DNA of 64,000 nucleotides from assembly GCA_020634615.1 (NCBI GenBank), contig JACKBI010000001.1, positions 186,001 through 250,000 of the forward strand. Direction: 5' to 3'. This DNA is from Anaerolineales bacterium (lineage in GTDB: Bacteria; Chloroflexota; Anaerolineae; JAAEKA01). The translations under genes were made by a program, and so were the position numbers. Under the pieces are notes generated by a model. That model made no database searches, was not told the DNA's origin, and saw only the letters and a list, made by a program, of their open reading frames with translations. This document shows, piece by piece, positions 39,507 to 47,566 of this stretch (within the stretch, counting starts at the first letter, position 1; every line of letters begins with the position of its first letter).

Positions 39507-42500
39507 ATGACTCGACGACTCCCAACTCTTTTTGTGCTGGTAGCTGTTCTGTTATCATTGGCACTTCCTGCCCTTGCAACGAGCGCCGCACCTGCTGCCA
39601 ATCCGACGCCACCACAGAGCGGCATCGAGATACGGGTTCCCAATTTCGTCTTCGACCCGGTTCTTGATGGCGAGCCGAAGCTGGCCAACGCCGAACGGTT
39701 CGATGGTCAGAGCGCCGGATTCCGGCTAGTCCAGTTTTATGGAGCTACCGAAGATGCCTGGCTGGCAAGCTTGAAAAGCGCCGGCCTGAAGGTACTCCAA
39801 TACTATCCCAATTACACCTATCTGGTGTGGGGAACGGCTTCTGCGACCCAGTCAGTTGAAGCAATGGATTTTGTCCGCTGGTCTGGCAATTTCCACCCCG
39901 CATACAAAATGAACAGCGATCTGGCCGGCCGCAGCGGCACAGTCAAGAACGTCGAAGTGTTCTTCTACAACGATGGCGACACCGATGGCACGGTTGCAGC
40001 ACTGGAAGCACTGGGCGCGAAGATCAACCAGGTCTATGCGGCCCAGCCTGACAAGGCGTTCATGATCGCTAACGCGGAGATGAACGCATCCGCGTTCGAC
40101 GCCGTCTCGCAGCTAAACACAGTCCTTTGGTTTGGCTACTCGCATCCCGAGCCGGTGCTGGACGACGAAATGTCCAGCCAGATCGTGGCCGGCAATTATT
40201 CCGGCGCGGGCGTGCCGTCCACTGGCTACTTCTCTCACCTGGCAAGCCTTGGGTACGATGGCGCCGGCGTCCGCTGGGCCACCATCGACACGGGTGTGGA
40301 TTACGATCACCCTGACCTTGGCCCGCGGATCGTCGCCGGCTACAGCTTCCCCGGCACCTGCGCCGGACCGGCCGGCACCGACTGCCCCGGCGGCGGCCAC
40401 GGCACCCACGTCACCGGCATCATCGGCGGCGATGCGACGGCCGGCTACAGCGACGCCAACGGTTTCCTCTACGGCCTGGGCATTGCGCCCGGCTACGACA
40501 TCGTCGCGCTTAACTCGCTGTCAGCCGCTGCATGGCCACCGGCCGGCGGTTGGCAGGAACACAGCAAGCAGGCGGTCCTGCTGAATGCAATCGGTGGAAA
40601 CAACTCGTGGACCACCGGCGAAGGCACCAACCACGGTTATCAAGCCTCCGAACGCACCCACGACATCATGGTGTTGGATGGCAATTTCGACACACCTGCT
40701 GTCGCTGAACCGTTCATCGAAGTCTTCTCAGCCGGCAACAGCGGGCCGGGAACCAACACCCTGACTGCCCCGAAAGAGGCCAAGAACCTGATCATCACGG
40801 CGTCCAGCGTCAACTATCGCGTCGGCAACATCAACTCTATTTCAAGCTTCAGCAGCCGCGGCCCCGCCGTTGATGGCCGCTGGGTGCCGACCATTGCCGC
40901 ACCGGGCGAACAAATTGCTTCCAGCCGCAACGACACCGGAGGCTCCTGCTCGAGCGCCATTGCCGGCACCAACAACCTCTACGCCTTCTGCTCGGGCACC
41001 AGCATGGCATCACCGCATGCCGCAGGCACGGTGACCCTGTTGACCGAGTGGTGGCGCACGTTCAACGCCGGCGCCAACCCCAGCCCCGGCATGGCCAAGG
41101 CGCTGCTGGTCAACGGCGCGATCGACATGGGCGCGGCCGACATCCCCAACATCAACGAAGGTTGGGGCCGCATCAACAGCACCAACATCATCAGCCCCAG
41201 CGCCCCCACCGAGTACTGGGACCAGCCGGTGGACTTCGACAACAGCGGCGATAGCTGGTCGATCCAGGTTGGCGTGGCCGATCCTTCCAAGCCGCTCAAG
41301 GTAACGCTTGCCTGGGCCGATGCTCCGGGCGCGGTGGGCGCCAATCCTGCGCTGGTCAACAACCTCGATCTGACAGTGGATAATGGCGGCGACACCTACC
41401 TGGGCAACGTCTTCAGCAGCGGCTGGTCGCAGACCGGCGGCACGGCTGACAGCAAGAACAACCTGGAAAACGTCTTCATCCAGAACCCGGCCGGCGGCGC
41501 AACGATCACGGTCGATGCCACCAACATCGCCGGTGACGCCATTCTGTACAGCGGCGACACCACGGACCAGAGCTTTGCGCTGGTTTGCTACAACTGCGCC
41601 CTGTTCCCCGACTTCACGTTGGATACCACGCCGGCAAGCCTGAACATCTGCACGCCCAGCGATGCTGTCTATAACATCGCCGTCGGCAGCGTTCTGGGCT
41701 ACAACGACCTGGTAACGCTGAGCGCCAGCGGCCAGCCGGCTGGCACGACCGCCGGATTCAGCACCAACCCGGTAACCCCGCCCGGCGCCAGCACGCTGAC
41801 CATCGGCAACACAGCCGCGGCTGCTCCCGGCAGCTACAGCATCGACGTGGTCGGTGTAGCGGCTACCAGCACCCACACCTCCACCGTCGGGCTGAACGTG
41901 TTCACTGCTTCACCGTCAGCGCCTGCGTTGGTAAGCCCGGCTAACGGCGCCATCAACATCGGTGTGACCCCCACGTTAACATGGAACGCCACGCCACAGG
42001 CCGGCAGCTACAGCATCCAGATCGCCACCGACGCCGGGTTCAGCAACATCGTCGACTCGGCCAGCGGCATCGCCGGCACCAGCTATACCACCGGCGTTTC
42101 TCTGAACACCAGCACGACGTACTATTGGCGCGTGTGGGCGGAGAACTCTTGTGGCATCGGTGCATACTCCGCGACCTGGAGCTTCACCACCGTGGCCGGA
42201 CCGGGCGACTGCTCTCCTGGCAGCACGCCGTACATCGTCTATCAGACCGGCTTCGAGAGCGGCGCCGGCGGCTGGACCAGCAGCGGCACGGGCAACACCT
42301 GGGCCATTGCTACCTCCAACCCCAACAGCGGCGCGCAGCACTTCCACGCCAGCGACCCGGCCTCGGTCTCCGACCAACGGCTGGTCTCGCCGGTCATCAC
42401 TTTGCCTTCCGGCCAGGATCCTGTGGTCCTCAAGTTCTGGCACGAGCCGAACACAGAACCCAGCGGCTCCACCGCCTGTTACGACGGCGGTATCCTGGAG

Positions 42501-42917
42501 GTCTCCACCGACGGCGGCAGCAGCTGGACCCAGGTACCCAACGCGGACCTGCTGGTCGGTTCGTATCGCGGCTCAGTCTCCGGCTCCTTCGGCAACCCGC
42601 TGGCCGGTCTGCAAGCCTGGTGCGGCGAAACCGCCTACATCCAGACCATCGCCGACGTCAGCAGCTATGCCGGTCAGACAGTGGAGTTCCGCATGCGGCT
42701 GGGTACGGACACCTCCGTCAGCGCCCCCGGCTGGGACGTGGACGACGTGATGGTTCAAAGCTGCCAGACGCCGACCGCAGTGACGCTGAGCAGCATCGCC
42801 ACCGGCACGGCTCAGTCGCCTGCGCCGATGGTCGGCCTGCCGCTGGGCGCAATCGCGGCCGCAGGCATCAGCATGGCAGCCGCTGCCGGCTACGCCCTGA
42901 AACGGCGAACCAGCTAA
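39507..42917 (+). CDS. Secreted subtilisin-like serine peptidase with modular C-terminus and membrane tag
   Basis: 1136 residues from the ATG at 39507 (GAGGAG, 9-base spacer). A Sec-type signal peptide (about 1-26) is followed by a propeptide and the S8 catalytic domain with Asp261 (TIDTGVDYDHPDLG), His298 (GGHGTHVTG), Asn411 (SAGNSGPG) and Ser499 (GTSMASPHAAG). A KP-43-like beta-barrel follows (about 560-700). Then come a beta domain (FTLDTTPASLNIC), a fibronectin-like domain and a MAM/jelly-roll-like domain (GFESGAGGWTSSGTGNTWAI). The C-terminus, TAVTLSSI through QSPAPM to a hydrophobic stretch and KRR, is shared with the next two proteins. Cell-surface proteolysis is inferred. Key residues are all present. 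Confidence 0.92.
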   Translation: MTRRLPTLFVLVAVLLSLALPALATSAAPAANPTPPQSGIEIRVPNFVFDPVLDGEPKLANAERFDGQSAGFRLVQFYGATEDAWLASLKSAGLKVLQYYPNYTYLVWGTASATQSVEAMDFVRWSGNFHPAYKMNSDLAGRSGTVKNVEVFFYNDGDTDGTVAALEALGAKINQVYAAQPDKAFMIANAEMNASAFDAVSQLNTVLWFGYSHPEPVLDDEMSSQIVAGNYSGAGVPSTGYFSHLASLGYDGAGVRWATIDTGVDYDHPDLGPRIVAGYSFPGTCAGPAGTDCPGGGHGTHVTGIIGGDATAGYSDANGFLYGLGIAPGYDIVALNSLSAAAWPPAGGWQEHSKQAVLLNAIGGNNSWTTGEGTNHGYQASERTHDIMVLDGNFDTPAVAEPFIEVFSAGNSGPGTNTLTAPKEAKNLIITASSVNYRVGNINSISSFSSRGPAVDGRWVPTIAAPGEQIASSRNDTGGSCSSAIAGTNNLYAFCSGTSMASPHAAGTVTLLTEWWRTFNAGANPSPGMAKALLVNGAIDMGAADIPNINEGWGRINSTNIISPSAPTEYWDQPVDFDNSGDSWSIQVGVADPSKPLKVTLAWADAPGAVGANPALVNNLDLTVDNGGDTYLGNVFSSGWSQTGGTADSKNNLENVFIQNPAGGATITVDATNIAGDAILYSGDTTDQSFALVCYNCALFPDFTLDTTPASLNICTPSDAVYNIAVGSVLGYNDLVTLSASGQPAGTTAGFSTNPVTPPGASTLTIGNTAAAAPGSYSIDVVGVAATSTHTSTVGLNVFTASPSAPALVSPANGAINIGVTPTLTWNATPQAGSYSIQIATDAGFSNIVDSASGIAGTSYTTGVSLNTSTTYYWRVWAENSCGIGAYSATWSFTTVAGPGDCSPGSTPYIVYQTGFESGAGGWTSSGTGNTWAIATSNPNSGAQHFHASDPASVSDQRLVSPVITLPSGQDPVVLKFWHEPNTEPSGSTACYDGGILEVSTDGGSSWTQVPNADLLVGSYRGSVSGSFGNPLAGLQAWCGETAYIQTIADVSSYAGQTVEFRMRLGTDTSVSAPGWDVDDVMVQSCQTPTAVTLSSIATGTAQSPAPMVGLPLGAIAAAGISMAAAAGYALKRRTS

Positions 42918-43000
42918 CGCTTCAACCCAAGACGACCATCACTTTTCAAGACTCCTCTGGCAAACGTCAGGGGCCAAAAAGTGACGGTTACCCTCCGCAA

Positions 43001-43041
43001 ATAACTCCCGGCAGGCAGGTACTCTGCCGGGAGTTATTTGT
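43001..43041 (+). terminator. Rho-independent terminator after the subtilase gene
   Basis: ATAACTCCCGGCAG (43001-43014) pairs with CTGCCGGGAGTTAT (43024-43037), a 14-bp stem with a 9-base loop, followed by TTGTT. The stem core resembles that at 47247-47287, after the second gene of the array. Confidence 0.8.
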
Positions 43042-43068
43042 TACGGCTCTCGGTGTGGGAGATCGTTT

Positions 43069-43194
43069 TTGATTTGACGCCCATAGATGTTATAATCGTG
43101 CCGTCCCCTCTTCAGCCTTGGTGGACTTGATCCACCCCTCGTTTCCGTAACGCCCATTTCGGGCAACAACCTATTTTCAGAAGGAGTACATCGC
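43069..43194 (+). promoter_or_regulatory. Promoter and two-hairpin leader of Tat surface protein 1
   Basis: TTGATT (43069-43074), 16-base spacer, TATAAT (43091-43096), followed by CGTGCCG. In the leader GGTGGA/TCCACC (43120-43136) and GCCC/GGGC (43152-43164) stems come before AAGGAG (43181-43186). The leader is similar to that at 47464-47566. Confidence 0.6.
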
Positions 43195-46100
43195 ATGTCT
43201 CGACGAGGATTTCTCAAGACCGCGCCGCTGATCGTCGTGCTGGCTATGGTTTTCGTAACCATGGCGCCCGCGTTCGCAGCGCCAGCCCCGCCGACCGCGG
43301 CTTCAACACCGGAGGCCCAGCCCGCCGGTATCTTCCGCGGCGTCAGCAGTGCCGTAAAGTTCGACGTCTCTCCCCCGTTGCGCTCGATCGCACCGATTGC
43401 ACCGGACACTGTCAAAGAAATCCGGGAGATTCCTGAGCTTGGCTCCATCATGGAAGGCGCGCTGGGACCCCAGGACGCGGACGCAGCCCTACAGACCACC
43501 TATGGTCCTTCGCTTATCCCGGCCCCCAGCGTCAGCTTCGATGGGCCCGGCAACATCTCCGGCGTGTCGCCGCCCGACCCCAACGGCGATGTCGGCCCGA
43601 ACCACGTGGTGGTCATGAGCAACCTGTCCTTCGCGATCTACTCCAAGACAGGCACACTGCTCTACGGCCCGGCGCTGAACAACACACTCTGGGCCGGCTT
43701 CGGCGGCGACTGCCAGACCAACAACTCGGGCGACCCCGTCGTCCTTTACGACCAGTTCTCCGACCGGTGGATGCTCTCACAGTTCACATCCTCCGGGCCA
43801 ACCTACTACAACTGCGTAGCCATCTCGCAGACGCCCGATCCAACCGGTGCATACTATCGCTACGCGTTCAGCACCGGCAACAACTTCCCCGACTATCCCA
43901 AGTACGGCTGGTGGTCGGATGCGCTGTACATCAGCACGCGTGAATTCGCGGGCGGTTCGACGTTTGTCGGTGTGGGTGCATATGCCATCAAGCGGTCGGA
44001 ACTCATCGCCGGCAACCCTGCCGCGCAGGTGATTTCGTTCCTGGTACCGCCCGGTGCAGCCGCATACAACATCGGCGACGGCCTGCTGCCGGCCGACATC
44101 GACGGCTTTACGCTGCCGCCGGGCGGCAGCCCTGAGTACTACATGGGCAGCATGGACGACGGCGGATCGTATGGCGCGCCGCAGGACGCGCTGACGCTGT
44201 GGAAGTTCACGGCTGACTTCAACACGCCGGCGAACTCGAGCTTCGTCCTGGCCAACACCATCCCGATTGCGCCCTACGATACGCAGCCAGCTTTCTGCTC
44301 CGGCCGCTCCTGCGTGCCGCAACCGGGAACTGCTAACAGGCTTGACCATCTGGGCTATCGCGGGCGCCCCATGTTCCGCCTGGCCTACCGCAACTTCGGC
44401 AGCCACGAGTCGCTGGTGACCAACCAGTCGGTCGAGGCCTCGGCCACCATGTCCGGCATCCGCTGGTGGGAAGTACGCAGCCCCAACAGCTCGCCGGTCC
44501 TCTACCAGGACAGCACCTATGCGCCGGGCCTGCAGGACGGCATCCATCGTTGGATGGGATCGATCGCGATGGACGGCGCCGGCAACATGGCGCTGGGCTA
44601 CAGCGCCTCCAGCGCCAGCAGCACGTTCCCGAGTTCCTGGTACACCGGACGTCTTTCCAGCGACCCGTTGAACAGCATGCCGCAGGGTGAGGGTGCAATC
44701 ATCAACGGCACCGGCTCACAAACCGGCAGCCAGCGCTGGGGCGACTATACCTCGATGGTTGTCGATCCCGTGGACGACTGCACCTTCTGGTATGTCAACG
44801 AATACGTTCCCACCACCAGCTCTGTCGGCTGGCAACTGCGCATCGGCGCCTTCAAGTTCAACGAATGCGGATCGCCTGACTTCACCTTGTCCGCGACGCC
44901 TGCTTCTCAGGACATCTGCGCCGGTACCGACGCGGATTACGCAATCAGCGTCGGCCAGGTCTCCGGCTTCACCGACCCGGTGACGTTGAGCGCCAGCGGC
45001 AACCCGGCCGGCACCACGACCGGCTTCAGCACGAATCCGGTCATTCCGCCCGGCAGCAGCACGCTGACCATCGGCAACACCGGAGCGGCTGCGGCCGGCA
45101 GCTACAACATCGACGTAGTCGGCGTCGCGGCCACCAGCACCCACACCACCACCGTGGGTCTGAACGTCTACGACGTGGCACCGGCTGCACCCGCCCTGAT
45201 TAGCCCGGCCAACAACGCCAACAACGTATCCACCACGCCAACCTATTCGTGGAACGATACCGGCGCGTCAAGCTACACCATCGAAATCGCCACCGATTCC
45301 GCTTTCAGCAACATCGTCGACACAGCCACGGTGGCAGGCACCAGCTATCCGAGCGGCATTACGCTGAACAGCAGCACCACCTACTACTGGCGGGTGGGCG
45401 CGGGCAACGCCTGCGGCTACACAGCCAGCTCGACCTACTTTACCTTCACCACCGAAGCTGCACCTGGCGACTGTGGTCCCGGCACCACGCCCAACATCCT
45501 CTACGAAACCGGCTTCGAGGGCGGCGCGGGCGGCTGGACCAGCAGCGGCACGGGCAACACCTGGGCCATTGCTTCCACCAACCCGCACAGCGGCGCCCAG
45601 CACTTCCACGCCAATGACCCGGCCACGGTCTCCGACCAGCGGCTGGTCTCGCCTGGTGTGGCCCTGCCCACGGGTCAGGATCCCGTGATCCTCAAGTTCT
45701 GGCACGAGCCGAACACGGAACCCAGCGGCTCCACCGCCTGTTTCGACGGCGGCATCCTGGAGGTCTCAACCGACGGCGGCAGCAACTGGACCCAGGTACC
45801 CAACGCAGACCTGCTGGTCGGTTCCTATCGCGGCACAGTCTCCGGTTCCTTCGGCAACCCGCTGGCCGGTCTGCAGGCCTGGTGTGGCGAAACTGCCTAC
45901 ATCCAGACCATCGCGGACGTCAGCAGCTATGCCGGCCAGACAGCAGAGTTCCGCATGCGGCTGGGCACGGACACCTCCGTCAGCGCCCCCGGCTGGGACG
46001 TGGATGACGTGACGGTCCAGAGCTGCCAGCCGTCCGGCGGCGATCCCAACATCGACGTCAGCCCGCTGAGCATGGCGAGCACGCAGGCGACCAACACGAC

Positions 46101-47163
46101 CACCCAGCAGAACCTGGCGGTCGGCAACACGGGCCAGGCGGACCTGACCTGGAACATCTTCGAGGATGTCACCGGCGCGCCCGAACTGGTGGACTGGAGC
46201 GACAACTTCGACAGCTACGCCACCGGCAGCCAGCTCATCGGCCAGGGCGGCTGGGAAGGCTGGGATGGCAGCGCAGCAGCCGGCGCACTGACAAGCAATG
46301 CCCAGGCGTTGAGCGCTCCCAACTCGGCCGACATCCTCGGCGCCACCGACCTGGTGCACCAGTACAGCGGCTACACCAGCGGCAAGTGGGTCTACACGGC
46401 CATGCAGTACATCCCCAACGACTTCGTTGGCCAGACGTACTTCATCCTGCTCAATACCTACGTCTCCGGCAACGTCAATGCAGACAACTGGTCAACCCAG
46501 CTCTGTTTCGACTCGGCGACGGGGCAGGTCAACGACGACGTACCAGGCTCGTGCTCGGGAACGAACACGCTGCCGTTGGTCACCGGCCAGTGGGTGGAGA
46601 TCCGGGTTGAGATCGACCTGGATGCCGACACGCAGGCCATCTACTACAACAACCAACTGCTGGTCCAGGACACGTGGACGGGCCATGTCAGCGGCGGCGG
46701 TGCGCTCAACATCGGCGCAGTGGACCTCTTCGCCAACGGCGCAAGCTCGGTCTTCTACGACGACATGAGCCTCGCCGCACCTGGCCAGGCGGTAGCCTGC
46801 GATGCGCCGGCCGACATCCCGTGGGCCAGTGTGAGCCCGGACAACGGAACAACCACGCCCGGCAACTCGACCAACGTCCAGGTCACCTTCGACTCGACCG
46901 GTCTCGCCGATGGCGTGTACACAGGCAACCTGTGCGTAACCAGCAACGATCCCGATCCCGGTCCCGGCAACGGAACCGACCTGGTGATCGTGCCGCTGAC
47001 CCTGACCGTGCAGCCACCGACCGCCGTGACCCTCAGCAGCATCGACGCTGATGCGGCTCAGTCGCCCGTCCCGATGGCGGGTCTGCCGCTGGGAGCAGTC
47101 GCCGCCGCCGGCCTGAGCATGGCAGCAGCAGCCGGATACGCGCTGAAACGACGAAACGGCTAG
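43195..47163 (+). CDS. Tat-exported modular surface protein 1
   Basis: 1322 residues. The N-terminus MSRRGFLKTAPLIVVLAMV is a twin-arginine signal (SRRGFLK). Residues about 90-560 form a domain of unknown function, probably a beta-propeller: GNISGVSPPDPNGDVGPNHV, LLYGPALNNTLWAGFGGDC, LYDQFSDRWMLSQFTSSGPT and YPKYGWWSDALYISTREF. Next are the same three modules as in the subtilase (about 560-945), then a BACON/ASH-like strand block interrupted by a LamG-like domain (DNFDSYATGSQLIGQGGWEG), and the shared C-terminal tag ending GYALKRRNG. No catalytic motif was recognised. Tat export implies folding before secretion, perhaps with a bound metal. It was probably assembled by module exchange with its neighbours. 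Confidence 0.85.
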   Translation: MSRRGFLKTAPLIVVLAMVFVTMAPAFAAPAPPTAASTPEAQPAGIFRGVSSAVKFDVSPPLRSIAPIAPDTVKEIREIPELGSIMEGALGPQDADAALQTTYGPSLIPAPSVSFDGPGNISGVSPPDPNGDVGPNHVVVMSNLSFAIYSKTGTLLYGPALNNTLWAGFGGDCQTNNSGDPVVLYDQFSDRWMLSQFTSSGPTYYNCVAISQTPDPTGAYYRYAFSTGNNFPDYPKYGWWSDALYISTREFAGGSTFVGVGAYAIKRSELIAGNPAAQVISFLVPPGAAAYNIGDGLLPADIDGFTLPPGGSPEYYMGSMDDGGSYGAPQDALTLWKFTADFNTPANSSFVLANTIPIAPYDTQPAFCSGRSCVPQPGTANRLDHLGYRGRPMFRLAYRNFGSHESLVTNQSVEASATMSGIRWWEVRSPNSSPVLYQDSTYAPGLQDGIHRWMGSIAMDGAGNMALGYSASSASSTFPSSWYTGRLSSDPLNSMPQGEGAIINGTGSQTGSQRWGDYTSMVVDPVDDCTFWYVNEYVPTTSSVGWQLRIGAFKFNECGSPDFTLSATPASQDICAGTDADYAISVGQVSGFTDPVTLSASGNPAGTTTGFSTNPVIPPGSSTLTIGNTGAAAAGSYNIDVVGVAATSTHTTTVGLNVYDVAPAAPALISPANNANNVSTTPTYSWNDTGASSYTIEIATDSAFSNIVDTATVAGTSYPSGITLNSSTTYYWRVGAGNACGYTASSTYFTFTTEAAPGDCGPGTTPNILYETGFEGGAGGWTSSGTGNTWAIASTNPHSGAQHFHANDPATVSDQRLVSPGVALPTGQDPVILKFWHEPNTEPSGSTACFDGGILEVSTDGGSNWTQVPNADLLVGSYRGTVSGSFGNPLAGLQAWCGETAYIQTIADVSSYAGQTAEFRMRLGTDTSVSAPGWDVDDVTVQSCQPSGGDPNIDVSPLSMASTQATNTTTQQNLAVGNTGQADLTWNIFEDVTGAPELVDWSDNFDSYATGSQLIGQGGWEGWDGSAAAGALTSNAQALSAPNSADILGATDLVHQYSGYTSGKWVYTAMQYIPNDFVGQTYFILLNTYVSGNVNADNWSTQLCFDSATGQVNDDVPGSCSGTNTLPLVTGQWVEIRVEIDLDADTQAIYYNNQLLVQDTWTGHVSGGGALNIGAVDLFANGASSVFYDDMSLAAPGQAVACDAPADIPWASVSPDNGTTTPGNSTNVQVTFDSTGLADGVYTGNLCVTSNDPDPGPGNGTDLVIVPLTLTVQPPTAVTLSSIDADAAQSPVPMAGLPLGAVAAAGLSMAAAAGYALKRRNG
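46042..47141. repeat. 1.1-kb near-identical repeat, copy A
   Basis: Direct repeat of 49253-50352 (offset 3211 bases). By eye I count two mismatches over 1100 bases, one synonymous (GAT/GAC) and one Ser/Asn change. It encodes the BACON/LamG-like module and the C-terminal tag. Confidence 0.9.
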
Positions 47164-47246
47164 CGCTTCAACCCAGACTAACGGTCCCGCTCGGCTCCTT
47201 GCGCTAGCTTAGAGGAGCCCTCGAAGGGGCGACCGTTGCCTGTCAC

Positions 47247-47287
47247 AAAAACTCCCGGCGGGTACTTCGCCTGCCGGGAGTTTTTTT
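47247..47287 (+). terminator. Rho-independent terminator after Tat surface protein 1
   Basis: AAAAACTCCCGGC (47247-47259) pairs with GCCGGGAGTTTTT (47273-47285), with an inner extension across the loop, and ends in a run of seven T. Strong canonical terminator. Confidence 0.9.
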
Positions 47288-47566
47288 GTGTCAGGGACGG
47301 CTGCTTTGAAAATAGCTACTCACCGCTCGGACCGGTCTATGCGAAGCCTCCCGGAGGGACAGACCGAGTCCCGCTGATCTTAATTGATCGGAGTGCCGGA
47401 TGTGCCCGGCCGGGCGCCTGTCTTGAAAAGTAACCGCCGTTTTGTGCTATTACGCAAGGATGATATAATCGCACCGTTCCTCTGTCGGCCCTGGTGGACT
47501 CGGTCCGCCCCTCGTTTCCCAATCGCCCATTCCGGGCACCAAGCAACCCCATAAGGAGTGCATCGC
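47288..47566 (+). promoter_or_regulatory. Promoter and two-hairpin leader of Tat surface protein 2, in the 403-base gap 47164-47566
   Basis: TATAAT (47464-47469), followed by CGCACCG, with a poor -35 (TTGTGC, 47442-47447). Leader stems: GGTGGA/TCCGCC (47493-47509) and GCCC/GGGC (47525-47537), then AAGGAG (47553-47558). The first stem differs from that at 43120 by one A-to-G change that still pairs with U. Upstream, 47325-47370 can form a TCGG-TCT/AGA-CCGA stem around a CCTCC/GGAGG hairpin, of unknown meaning. The 47164-47246 part holds nothing recognised. Confidence 0.55.

Noticed and set aside
47325..47400. c-di-GMP-type riboswitch (a GCGAAGCCTCCCGG-like stretch)
   Set aside because: The conserved CACGCACAGGGCAAACC part and the correct stem order are missing.
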